DNA of 64,000 nt from Pseudomonas brassicacearum subsp. brassicacearum (GCF_008801605.1 NZ_VZPJ01000008.1:124001-188000); one strand, 5' to 3'; counted from the first letter of the stretch, positions 34,303 through 42,058 are shown. A program made the numbers and translations. Notes: generated by a model from the letters alone, not told the origin.

Positions 34303-35631
34303 TCAAAGGAAGTCGAGCTGAACGAAGTAGTTGTGCCAGGCCCATTCCAGCTCTTGCGGCGACAGGGGGCCGGAACCGCCCAGGTAACGCTGACGGTCGA
34401 GCGCCATGTTCAACAGGTCACGGGGATGGCAAGGCACCAGCGGCATGCCTTCGGCTGCATACAACCGCTGCAGGACATAGCGCACCAACAGCGGGTCATA
34501 AGGAATGCCCAGGCGTTCGCACTCCTGGCGCCAGATTTGTTCGTATTCCTCGGGCTTGAGGTAGCCGAACTGCACCTTGTAGCCAATGCGCCGCAGGAAG
34601 GCCTCGTCGGCCAATTCGAGGGGATTGAGGTTGGTGGAAAACACCAGCACCAGGTCGAACGGTAATTCGCAATGCCGGCCGCCGCCCAGGTTGATGAAGT
34701 CGCGCTTCTCCTCCATGGGCACGATCCAGCGATTGAGCAATTCGGCCGGGGCCATGCGCTGGCGGCCCATGTCATCGATGATGAACAGGCCATTGCTGGC
34801 CTTGAGCTGCAACGCCGCCTGGTATTGCCGGGTGAATGGGTCGTAGCGCACGTCCAGCTGTTCCATGTTCAGCTCGCCGCCGGTGATGACGATCGGGCGT
34901 TTGCAGCACAGCAGCCGGCGGTCGATGCCTTCGTTGAGCATCAGGTTGTTCGATTGGCCGTTGTCATCCAGGCGCTGGTGCACCTGCGGATCGTAGATCT
35001 CGATCACCGACTCGTTGATGACAATGGCATGGGGCACCCAGATCGCCTCGGCGAACAGCCGGATCAATCGGCTGCTGACGTAGGTTTTGCCCGTGCCCGC
35101 CGGGCCGTAGATCATAATTGCCCGCCCGGAATTCAGGGCGACGCCCAACTGGTCGAGCATGCCTTGGCTCAACACCATGCCTGCCAGGGCGTGATTCATG
35201 TCCTTGGCGGTAATGCGGCCATGGTGAATGGTCTGGATCTTGATCAGCGAGCGATAGGTGCTCACCGGGAACGGGGCCGCGCCGATGTAGCCGCTACGGG
35301 CCAGGGCGTCACGCGCCGAACTGCGGCCGCGCTCGGTCAGGCCATAACGCAGCGTCTGTCCACCCGATTGCCCCAACTGGCCCAGCACTTCGACGCGACC
35401 GTCCTTGCGCAGGAACGCCAGGACTTCTTCCAGCACCGCGCCGGTTAGCGCCAGGCGCTCCACCAGCCGCGACATGTCCAACACACCGGCATCGTGCAGA
35501 TGTTTGCACACCAGCTCGCCGAGAAAACTGTCGGTCAGCCCCGTGTCGCGAATCGAGCTCGGCTGCGGCGCCAACCGCTGTACTGCTTCCCGTTCGCTGG
35601 GGTAGGCATCGCTATCGTTAATGACGTGCAT
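34303..35631 (-). CDS. AAA+ ATPase in the Tad operon, role unknown
   Basis: A 442-residue protein with an N-terminal region resembling a winged helix (about residues 30-115, LGELVCKHLHDAGVLDMSRLVERL..GLTERGR) and an AAA+ module: Walker A IYGPAGTGKT (174-183), Walker B GLFIIDDMG (281-289), sensor 1 VLVFSTNLNP, arginine-finger candidate ADEAFLRRIGYKVQFG. It lies two bases from the prepilin peptidase gene and 15 from cpaB, so it belongs to the tad unit. It is not TadA or TadZ. Related ATPases occur in other Pseudomonas Tad loci as I recall, but I know of no defined function; regulation or remodelling of the pilus machine is a guess. Confidence 0.85.
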   Translation of the reverse strand: MHVINDSDAYPSEREAVQRLAPQPSSIRDTGLTDSFLGELVCKHLHDAGVLDMSRLVERLALTGAVLEEVLAFLRKDGRVEVLGQLGQSGGQTLRYGLTERGRSSARDALARSGYIGAAPFPVSTYRSLIKIQTIHHGRITAKDMNHALAGMVLSQGMLDQLGVALNSGRAIMIYGPAGTGKTYVSSRLIRLFAEAIWVPHAIVINESVIEIYDPQVHQRLDDNGQSNNLMLNEGIDRRLLCCKRPIVITGGELNMEQLDVRYDPFTRQYQAALQLKASNGLFIIDDMGRQRMAPAELLNRWIVPMEEKRDFINLGGGRHCELPFDLVLVFSTNLNPLELADEAFLRRIGYKVQFGYLKPEEYEQIWRQECERLGIPYDPLLVRYVLQRLYAAEGMPLVPCHPRDLLNMALDRQRYLGGSGPLSPQELEWAWHNYFVQLDFL

Positions 35632-35633
35632 GA

Positions 35634-36164
35634 CTAGACTCCCCAGCCACCGGCAACCAGCTGCCAGTAAACGCTGTTCAAAGTGCCGATCAGGATCGCA
35701 ATCGAGTAAGGAAAAGGTTTGCCGGCCACTTCATCCGACCCAGGCGCCAGATACGCCTGCGCACGGACGCTCAACCAGTAGCGCTGCAGGGTCTGGAGCA
35801 GTTGGCCGCGAGCCAGGACGATCAGGAAACCGCACACACCGCCGGCGATCAGGCTGAACAGCGCCGCCCACAGTGCGTAATGAAAGGGCAGGAAGCTGCC
35901 GACCATGGTCATCAGCTTGACGTCACCGGCAGCCATGCCACCGACGGCGTACATGGGCAGGAACAGCGCGAAACAGATCAGCATGCCCAACAGGCTGTCG
36001 CCGAGCCCGCCAATCCCGTCTGTATAAATCTGGCTGGCCAATCCCAAGGCCAGGCCCAACAGCACCAGCGTGTTGGGGATGCGGTGGCGAAGCAGATCGC
36101 TCACCACCGCCACACCCAGTAGTCCTAGCAGCAATACCGTCGACATCAGCAATTCCATGGACAT
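35634..36164 (-). CDS. tadV: Flp-type prepilin peptidase (TadV/CpaA)
   Basis: A 176-residue A24-family aspartic peptidase of the inner membrane with about five transmembrane segments. The first catalytic aspartate is in VVSDLLRHRIPN (about residue 22) and the second in the GAGD-type motif GGMAAGDVKLMTMVG (about residue 80). It lacks the N-terminal methylase domain of PilD, as usual for TadV. It cleaves the leader of the Flp pilins encoded directly upstream. It sits 26 bases after flp1. Confidence 0.93.
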   Translation of the reverse strand: MSMELLMSTVLLLGLLGVAVVSDLLRHRIPNTLVLLGLALGLASQIYTDGIGGLGDSLLGMLICFALFLPMYAVGGMAAGDVKLMTMVGSFLPFHYALWAALFSLIAGGVCGFLIVLARGQLLQTLQRYWLSVRAQAYLAPGSDEVAGKPFPYSIAILIGTLNSVYWQLVAGGWGV

Positions 36165-36190
36165 GATGCGTCTCCATCGTGCGGTTGGAG

Positions 36191-36382
36191 TTAGCAGGCA
36201 GAGCCTTTTACCGCGGCGCAGAGCGCAGTGATCCGATCATTCACCGCACCGCCCAGCAGAACAAACATCGCGGCAACCGCCACCGTAATCAGCCCACCGG
36301 CCACGGCATATTCCACAATGGTCAGGCCGTCTTCATCATCGATAAACTTAACTATCGAAGTTCTGAGTCTTTGAACTTTCAT
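36191..36382 (-). CDS. flp: Flp family type IVb pilin (proximal copy)
   Basis: A 63-residue pilin precursor. The G/xxxxEY cleavage motif is DGLTIVEYAVAGG, with the processed N terminus after Gly19, followed by a hydrophobic helix (ITVAVAAMFVLLGGAV). The C-terminal tail NDRITALCAAVKGSAC has two cysteines. It differs from the distal copy mainly before the cleavage site and at a few tail residues, so one arose by duplication of the other. Major subunit of the Flp fibre, exported by the machine encoded downstream. Confidence 0.93.
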   Translation of the reverse strand: MKVQRLRTSIVKFIDDEDGLTIVEYAVAGGLITVAVAAMFVLLGGAVNDRITALCAAVKGSAC

Positions 36383-36416
36383 GTCATTTACCTCACTTCA
36401 ACGGTCATAAAACCGG

Positions 36417-36501
36417 CTGATAAAGAACAATGCGAAGCCCATTGAGCAAATACTTCGAAGCTTTATCAGGCAATGCTGAAACCGGCGCCTCGATGGGCTT
36501 C
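36417..36501 (-). other. Interleaved inverted repeats between the two pilin genes
   Basis: Two complementary pairs alternate in order: CTGATAAAG (36417-36425) pairs with CTTTATCAG (36461-36469), and GAAGCCCAT (36434-36442) pairs with ATGGGCTTC (36493-36501). They cannot both form simple hairpins, so they would make a pseudoknot or alternative folds in the intercistronic RNA. No T-run follows, so it is not a plain terminator. Confidence 0.6.
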
Positions 36502-36527
36502 ATCCCATTCCCGAAAGGGAGCGGTTG

Positions 36528-36719
36528 TCAGCAGGCAGAGCCCTTGACCGCGGCGCAGAGTGCGGTAATCCGGGTGTTCACGGCGCTGCCCAGCAAGACG
36601 AACATCGCCGCCACAGCCACCGTGATCAACCCACCGGCCACGGCGTATTCCACAATGGTCAGGCCGTCTTCATCTTTGGCGAACTTCAGTACCGAAGCCT
36701 TGATAGTTTGAAGAGTCAT
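36528..36719 (-). CDS. flp: Flp family type IVb pilin (distal copy)
   Basis: A 63-residue pilin precursor, MTLQTIKASVLKFAKDEDG/LTIVEY, nearly identical from the cleavage site onward to the proximal copy (LLGSAVNTRITALCAAVKGSAC). It is the first gene of the minus-strand tad unit, so its transcript should be the most abundant. The ATG at 36719 is the family start; the reading frame further upstream is in the regulatory gap. The gap of 260 bases to the divergent regulator gene holds the pilin promoter, AT-rich near 36940-36965. Confidence 0.93.
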   Translation of the reverse strand: MTLQTIKASVLKFAKDEDGLTIVEYAVAGGLITVAVAAMFVLLGSAVNTRITALCAAVKGSAC

Positions 36720-36980
36720 TTCGCACACCTCATCGGGGTTGTTTTTCAAAGAGGCAGTACATTGCGAACTGCCTGATGCAACCCTAGTCAGCAGGTGGTC
36801 ATAGCCGTTAGGAGGATTTTGCACATCGCTAGGATTTTTTTGCGGGAATGGAAAATGACTCGAATCGGGGAAATCCATCCCGTGCGGCAGCACAAGCGGG
36901 TGCTTGCAAGCGGCGCATGGCGGGGACGGCGCTAAAAGATCGGTTTTTTATAAAAAATTATTCGGCGAAGTGATAGCACT

Positions 36981-37901
36981 GTGACAATACTGCTAGCTAA
37001 AGGGCAGAAAGAACCTCTGGGTAGTCGTCCTATGGCGCCAAGTCTGACTGAAAAACCAAAGCTGTTATGGTTCGATCTGACTCACGATCGGTCCACCAAG
37101 GAACTCGTCTCCCAGTTCCAGGACACCTGCGACTGCACGCTGGCAAAGAACGCCATGCTGCCCGGCGGGGAACAGGTCGACATGATCTGCATCCACTTCG
37201 ATCGCCCGGACACGCCGGGCCTGCGGCGCCTGTTGGAGATCAAGCGGACCGTTCCTGCCACCCCCATCACCATGTTCACCGTGCAGCACTCCGAAGAACT
37301 GGCGGTGTGGGCCATGCGCTCCAGCGTCTGGGAATACATGGTGGTGCCCTTGTCTACCGCCGAGAGAAAGCGCTACCTGACGGCCGTGGTGCAACTGTGC
37401 GAACTGCGTCGCAATACCAATGGCCGGGGCAAGACCTCGCAGATCGACCACTCCCCGACCCTGCCGGACAGTATCCGCCTGACCTCCGGGCACCAGAAAC
37501 ACCAGGCTCTCAGCCACATCATGCTGTACATCGACCAGCATTTTCGCGAAAGCATCGATCAGCGCGATCTGGCCAAGCGCTGCGGCATGACCACATTTCG
37601 CTTCAGCCGGGTGTTCAAGGAAGCCAACGGGCTCGGCTTCACCGACTATGTGCTGAACAAACGCATGAGCTTTGCCAAGGAACTGCTCGATAACAGCCAG
37701 ATGCCCATCACCAGCATCGGCTACGAGGCAGGCTTCAAGGACCCGTCCTACTTCGCCCGCGCCTTCAAGCAATACGCCAGTTGCACCCCCAGTGAGTACC
37801 GTCTTGCGTACCAGATGCGCAGCGCAAACCCTGCACCGCCACCTCCGGATGAGGCGGCTCTGGAAGCGATTGAAAACCTGGTGCACAGCCTTGAGAGGTG
37901 A
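36981..37901 (+). CDS. AraC family regulator with degenerate receiver domain, adjacent to tad locus
   Basis: A 306-residue protein. Residues about 25-140 look like a response-regulator receiver fold (KLLWFDLTHDRSTKELV.. VDMICIHFDRPDTPGLRRLLEIKR.. WEYMVVPLSTAERKRY), but the usual KP lysine is VP, so normal phosphorylation is doubtful; an Asp is present in HFD. The C-terminal AraC/XylS domain (about 175-275) has two helix-turn-helices: DQRDLAKRCGMTTFRFSRVFKEANG and PITSIGYEAGFKDPSYFARAFKQY. Divergent from flp2, it is a natural candidate regulator of the pilus. The start is uncertain: GTG 36981, or ATG 37032; neither has a strong ribosome-binding site. Confidence 0.85.
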   Translation: MTILLAKGQKEPLGSRPMAPSLTEKPKLLWFDLTHDRSTKELVSQFQDTCDCTLAKNAMLPGGEQVDMICIHFDRPDTPGLRRLLEIKRTVPATPITMFTVQHSEELAVWAMRSSVWEYMVVPLSTAERKRYLTAVVQLCELRRNTNGRGKTSQIDHSPTLPDSIRLTSGHQKHQALSHIMLYIDQHFRESIDQRDLAKRCGMTTFRFSRVFKEANGLGFTDYVLNKRMSFAKELLDNSQMPITSIGYEAGFKDPSYFARAFKQYASCTPSEYRLAYQMRSANPAPPPPDEAALEAIENLVHSLER

Positions 37902-37948
37902 GCCATGTTTGTTCAGCAAAGTACGTAGTCAGTGCGCAGCACCCAGGC

Positions 37949-38380
37949 TCATGGGGCGAGCTTTCTTCTCTCGATAGGAATGGACAGAACAATGCTGGTA
38001 CGCGTCTCTCCGTACGCGTTGATTTTCGCAATGATGTCCTCGATCTCAGCCATGGATCTGGCGTAGATCCGGATCAGATAGGAGTCGTTTCCGGTGATGT
38101 GCAGGCACTCTACGACTTCGGGTATGTCGGTGAGCGTTGCTATTAATTTGGACTTCGCCGGCTTGAGAGTGGTGATGCCGACGACAGCTGATATGCCGTA
38201 CCCCAGTTTGGTTGGATCTAACTGAGCGCAATAGCCCTTGATCACCCCTGAGTCTTCAAGTTTACGCAACCTGTCATTGGTGGCAGGAATAGAAAGACCT
38301 GCGTGCTTGGAAAGCTCTGTGATGGAAATGCGACCACAGTCCTGTACCTTACCCAGGATTTTGACGTCTATACGATCCAT
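37949..38380 (-). CDS. Lrp/AsnC family transcriptional regulator
   Basis: A 143-residue regulator: N-terminal helix-turn-helix (MDRIDVKILGKVQDCGRISITELSKHAGLSIPATNDRLRKLEDSGVIKGY) and C-terminal RAM/AsnC effector-binding domain (CLHITGNDSYLIRIYARSMAEIEDIIAKI). Such proteins sense amino acids and control their metabolism or export. It is divergent from the small biosynthetic cluster and a perfect 12-base inverted repeat lies in between. A LysE-family exporter completes the cluster, a combination that fits an amino-acid-responsive switch. Confidence 0.93.
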   Translation of the reverse strand: MDRIDVKILGKVQDCGRISITELSKHAGLSIPATNDRLRKLEDSGVIKGYCAQLDPTKLGYGISAVVGITTLKPAKSKLIATLTDIPEVVECLHITGNDSYLIRIYARSMAEIEDIIAKINAYGETRTSIVLSIPIERRKLAP

Positions 38381-38408
38381 GTGCGTTTTCCCCGGTTAAA
38401 AGTATAAA

Positions 38409-38440
38409 TTTTAATGAAAAGCCCGCGTTTTTCATTAAAA
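38409..38440. promoter_or_regulatory. Inverted repeat, candidate Lrp-type operator
   Basis: TTTTAATGAAAA (38409-38420) and its perfect reverse complement TTTTCATTAAAA (38429-38440) are separated by eight bases, so the half-site centres are 20 bases apart, two turns of DNA. It lies about 30-60 bases upstream of the Lrp-family gene start, in the control region shared with the divergent cluster. Candidate site for autoregulation. Confidence 0.6.
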
Positions 38441-38568
38441 AAAGCATGCACCAAAATAAAGCAGAGCGCTAGTCTATTTCCAGCCTGAAAGCCTGAGGGC
38501 AATCAATAGCCCTGCTCTTTAGCGTGACGCACTCATAATAAAATATTCTCTCCAGGGATGGTGTTCGC

Positions 38569-39282
38569 ATGGAAGATGAAAAGATAAAGTGTGAAAAAAA
38601 GTCATACTCTTTCACCCAGCACATTGGCACGCAAGTGCTAAATCTGCGACGATTCAAGAAGGACCAGATCCTGATGTACTTGATGGGTGTCGGTCTCTTT
38701 TCGCTGGGTGCCAAGTGTTTCATCATCAGTCAACTGGGCACCGACCCACTAGACGTCTTGATCATCTCGATCGATAAAATATTTATGCTGGGCATGGGCA
38801 TCTGTTCAGCTATCGTGTCCCTCTTCTTCCTGACATGGTGGATGCTCTGGAACAAAAAATACCCGCCGATAAGCCCCTTTATTACAACAACACTGACCGG
38901 TCTGTTGATTGATCTCTGGTCATGGCTGGGGCTCGGAGAGTATTTGATCGCGAGAATGAATGAGTACACGTTATTGGCGACGGGGCTGATGTTATGTGCC
39001 TATTCCTCCGCGTTGATCATCATGAGCGGTATTGGAATCAGAATCATGGACCTCGTGGTACTGACCATGGTTTCCAAGTGGGGCTGGTCATTCACCAAAG
39101 CCAAAATGATCATTGAAATCGGCATCTTTTCGAGCGGCTGGCTTTTAGGCGGCCCATTCGGCGTGGGAACGATTGCATTCCTGTTAGTGATCGGCCCGCT
39201 TATCCAACCCTTCATGAACATGAATGCCAAGCGCTTTTCACTCAAGAACCATGGATTGATTCGCGCTTCATCCGCCTACTAA
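38569..39282 (+). CDS. YczE/YitT-like integral membrane protein
   Basis: A 237-residue membrane protein with about five hydrophobic segments (e.g. ILMYLMGVGLFSLGAKCFII, MGICSAIVSLFFLTWWMLW, TLLATGLMLCAYSSALIIMSG, FLLVIGPLIQPF). The motif LGTDPLDVLIISI and GPFGVGTIAFLLVIGPLIQ match the YczE/YyaS/YitT family of unknown transport role. AGGGA lies about ten bases upstream of the ATG. It is the first gene of the cluster and noticeably less GC-rich than the tad genes (bases 38821-38880 have 29 of 60 G+C by count). Gap to the radical SAM gene is about 100 bases. Confidence 0.8.
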   Translation: MEDEKIKCEKKSYSFTQHIGTQVLNLRRFKKDQILMYLMGVGLFSLGAKCFIISQLGTDPLDVLIISIDKIFMLGMGICSAIVSLFFLTWWMLWNKKYPPISPFITTTLTGLLIDLWSWLGLGEYLIARMNEYTLLATGLMLCAYSSALIIMSGIGIRIMDLVVLTMVSKWGWSFTKAKMIIEIGIFSSGWLLGGPFGVGTIAFLLVIGPLIQPFMNMNAKRFSLKNHGLIRASSAY

Positions 39283-39384
39283 TACCCATAAAGATGATTG
39301 CCATTCATGGCGACGGGATTGTTTCGCCTCGACTTTTTCAACCGATGATATTGACAGCAACTTCCGTGATGAGGAGTGAGAAAG

Positions 39385-40869
39385 ATGGACACTACAAAAA
39401 ATAAGAACTGGACCTTGGAAAGCAGCCCGGCAAAACTGGAAGAAATACTCCCAGGGGGCGTCGTCAAGTGTCATCTTTCCCCGCGAAACTGTGTCATACA
39501 GGAGGGCAAGGTAGGTTTTTGCAAAGTGCGCGGAAACCGTGGCGGCCGACTCGTTACATTGAACTACGGCAAAGGCGTTCACAGCACGGAAGAAACGATT
39601 GAGACCGAAGCCGTTTTCCACTTTGCGCCTGGAGAGCGGATCCTGTCCCTGGGCAATATCGGCTGCATGCTCAACTGCGGTTATTGCCACAACTGGAAGA
39701 CCTCGCAAGCCAAGTACGTCACCGACAAAGACGTTTACTACTACACCCCTGAACAAGTTGTGGAAACCGCACTCAAGCACGGAATACGCGTCATTTCCTG
39801 GACGTATAACGATCCCGTTGTCTGGCATGAATTCATCCTCGACACGGCAAAGCTGGCCAAGGAAGCGGGCCTGATCAACCTGTATAAATCGGCGTTCTTT
39901 ATCAGTGAAGAAGCCATCGATGAATTACTGCCGGTCATCGATATTTTCTCGATTTCGCTGAAATCCATTTCCCCGGAATACTACCGCAAGGTCACGACCG
40001 GCTGGGTAGAACCGGTCCTCGCGGGCATCAAGAAGGTCTATGACGCCGGCAAATATGTCGAGGTCAGCACCTTGATGGTGACCGACATCAGCGACGACGA
40101 GGAAACGGCCCGGAAAATCAGCCAGTGGGTATTGGATGAGCTGGGCCCGAATGTGCCGCTGCACTTCGTCAGGTTCCACCCTGATTACAAAATGAGCAAC
40201 AGCATCCGCACCCCTGTGGACCGGCTGCTGAAGGCTCGGGACGTAGCTCGCAGCATGGGCGTTGAGCATGTCTACCTGGGCAACGTGAATGATGTCGAGG
40301 GAACCAACACCAGTTGCAACAACTGTAACGCCCTGCTCGTCACCCGCTACGGCTTGAACGCTGAAATCATCGGGCTGGACAGCAAGGGTTGCTGCTCTCG
40401 ATGCGGGCACGATGCGCATTTCAAATTACTGGGCGAACACCAGGCGAACGCTCCAGTCGAGCTGCGAGAGGACGCGCTGAGCGCTTACGAGAAACGCAAG
40501 TTCGAGTGGCATGGGGATATCGTGTCGCTGCACGCCCAAGTGCTCAATACCGAAGATTTCGAACAGACCGTCTACCTGCGGCGCAACTATACGGACGGGC
40601 ACAACAGCGATTGGAAATCACTGACGCTGCGGCCGCATGAAAGCTATCGATTCATTATTGCCAAGGCACGCATCGATGAAACCGGTCCTGAGGTCTGGCT
40701 CCCCAACGGAGTGAACTCGAACCTTCATGAAGTATTCGACAGGGCTCACTTCCCCACGGAGTCGATTGAAGAGATTGGTATTTCGCAAAACGACATTACC
40801 CCGACCATTGGTTACGAGGGCAAGCAGAACATGTATGAACAGGTCATCAAACTGGTCAGCCAAGCATGA
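39385..40869 (+). CDS. AmrS-like radical SAM protein with C-terminal extension
   Basis: A 494-residue protein. The N-terminal half resembles the radical SAM enzyme of the AmmeMemoRadiSam group: CHLSPRNCVIQEGKVGFCKVRGNRGG, then the [4Fe-4S]/SAM motif CMLNCGYC in GNIGCMLNCGYCHNWKTSQ, and a C-terminal Cys cluster CNNC..GCCSRCG (about residues 310-345). A further stretch of about 130 residues follows that I do not recognise; it looks beta-rich (VSLHAQVLNTEDFEQTVYLRRN). AMMECR1 and MEMO genes are absent here. It overlaps the PLP enzyme gene by four bases, so the two are coupled. GAGGAG lies eight bases before ATG 39385. Reaction unknown. Confidence 0.85.
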   Translation: MDTTKNKNWTLESSPAKLEEILPGGVVKCHLSPRNCVIQEGKVGFCKVRGNRGGRLVTLNYGKGVHSTEETIETEAVFHFAPGERILSLGNIGCMLNCGYCHNWKTSQAKYVTDKDVYYYTPEQVVETALKHGIRVISWTYNDPVVWHEFILDTAKLAKEAGLINLYKSAFFISEEAIDELLPVIDIFSISLKSISPEYYRKVTTGWVEPVLAGIKKVYDAGKYVEVSTLMVTDISDDEETARKISQWVLDELGPNVPLHFVRFHPDYKMSNSIRTPVDRLLKARDVARSMGVEHVYLGNVNDVEGTNTSCNNCNALLVTRYGLNAEIIGLDSKGCCSRCGHDAHFKLLGEHQANAPVELREDALSAYEKRKFEWHGDIVSLHAQVLNTEDFEQTVYLRRNYTDGHNSDWKSLTLRPHESYRFIIAKARIDETGPEVWLPNGVNSNLHEVFDRAHFPTESIEEIGISQNDITPTIGYEGKQNMYEQVIKLVSQA

Positions 40870-42011
40870 AAGTGTCCACTGAAATACTTCATATCAAGGT
40901 CGATGACCGGGACGCGCGTCCTTCGGTCACTCCTATTTATCAGTGCAGCGCCTTCAGCGCCGATTCGGCCTTCTTCTACTCAAGGAAGGCCAATCCCAAT
41001 GTGACCGAATTGGAACAGGTTGTCGCGTCCCTGGAGGGCAGCGAATATGCCCTGGCCTACAGCACCGGGATGAGCGCCATCTACATGGTGTTGGAACTGT
41101 TGAAACCGGGTGCTTCGCTGGTCATCAACAAATACATCTATGGCTGCTCTTATAAATTGTTCCAGCGCTATGCGGCACGTATCGGCGCACACCTGACGAT
41201 TCTGGATCTCACCACACAAGATGGGTTGAATGCCTTGCCGGCGAACGTCGACATGGTCATTTTCGAAACACCGACCAACCCGTTCCTGAAAGACATCGAT
41301 ATTCATGCGGTCAGCCGGGCCGTCAAGCAAAACAACCCGCAAGCACTGGTGGTGGTTGACAACACCTGGGCCACGCCGATATTTCAGAAGCCGTTGAATT
41401 TTGGCGCCGACATTTCACTGTACAGCGCAACCAAATACTTCTCCGGGCATAGCGATGTCATGGGTGGCCTGGTTCTGGTCAACAGCGAAATGATTTACAA
41501 CCGCCTGCTTGAGGGTCGCTTTTATTCAGGCACGATATTAACGCCCAATAGCGCATGGCTGCTTCGCAGAAGCATGCAGACGTTCAACCTGCGCATGGAA
41601 AAGCACAGCCAGACGACAGCAAGCATGCTCAACTATCTGCGCGAGCTGCCTTTTATTGAGCATGTCTATTATCCACGCGTCGATGGCAAACAACTGACCG
41701 GTTACGGCGGCATTGTGTTTGTTGATATTCGGCCCGACCTGGTTCCCTTCTACAAAACGTTCACCAGCACGCTCAAATGGTTTGGCACGGGCACTGGAAT
41801 GGCCTGCGTGACATCAATGGTTGCCCAGCCCTTCAGTGGCAGCCATGCCTCGATGACAGATCAGGAAAAAGCGGACATGGGCATCGAAAAAGGCCTGGTT
41901 CGATTGTGCTTTGGCCTGGAGGACCTGGATGACCTCAAGGACGACCTGCTGCAGGCATTCGAAGCCATGGAGAGGCAGGTCGATCAAGAACGCTCACTCG
42001 ATCCTGCGTAG
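40866..42011 (+). CDS. Cys/Met metabolism PLP-dependent enzyme (gamma-lyase/synthase family)
   Basis: A 381-residue fold-type-I PLP enzyme of the cystathionine gamma-synthase/methionine gamma-lyase family. Landmarks: TPIYQCSAFSADSAFFYSRKANPNVTELEQ, the phosphate-binding YSTGMSAIYMVLELL, VVVDNTWATP, and the cofactor lysine in LYSATKYFSGHSDVMGG. Members do gamma- or beta-elimination or substitution on amino-acid substrates. The usual substrate-binding Tyr/Arg are in YSRKANPN. Chemistry cannot be assigned; its coupling to a radical SAM gene is unusual. ATGA overlap upstream; a terminator-like hairpin follows the stop. Confidence 0.88.
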   Translation: MKVSTEILHIKVDDRDARPSVTPIYQCSAFSADSAFFYSRKANPNVTELEQVVASLEGSEYALAYSTGMSAIYMVLELLKPGASLVINKYIYGCSYKLFQRYAARIGAHLTILDLTTQDGLNALPANVDMVIFETPTNPFLKDIDIHAVSRAVKQNNPQALVVVDNTWATPIFQKPLNFGADISLYSATKYFSGHSDVMGGLVLVNSEMIYNRLLEGRFYSGTILTPNSAWLLRRSMQTFNLRMEKHSQTTASMLNYLRELPFIEHVYYPRVDGKQLTGYGGIVFVDIRPDLVPFYKTFTSTLKWFGTGTGMACVTSMVAQPFSGSHASMTDQEKADMGIEKGLVRLCFGLEDLDDLKDDLLQAFEAMERQVDQERSLDPA

Positions 42012-42027
42012 CGGGTGTTGATCATGA

Positions 42028-42058
42028 GCAACGGGCCTTCAATGGCTCGTTGCTTTTT
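42028..42058 (+). terminator. Terminator-like hairpin inside the cluster
   Basis: GCAACGGGCC / GGCTCGTTGC forms a ten-pair stem (one G-T) around TTCAAT, followed by TTTTT. It sits between the PLP lyase and the aminotransferase genes, which lie on one strand only 61 bases apart, so it could cut down or separate transcription of the distal gene. Confidence 0.75.

Noticed and set aside
34303..35631. Calling the AAA+ protein a sigma54-dependent activator
   Set aside because: It lacks the GAFTGA loop and a C-terminal Fis-type helix-turn-helix.
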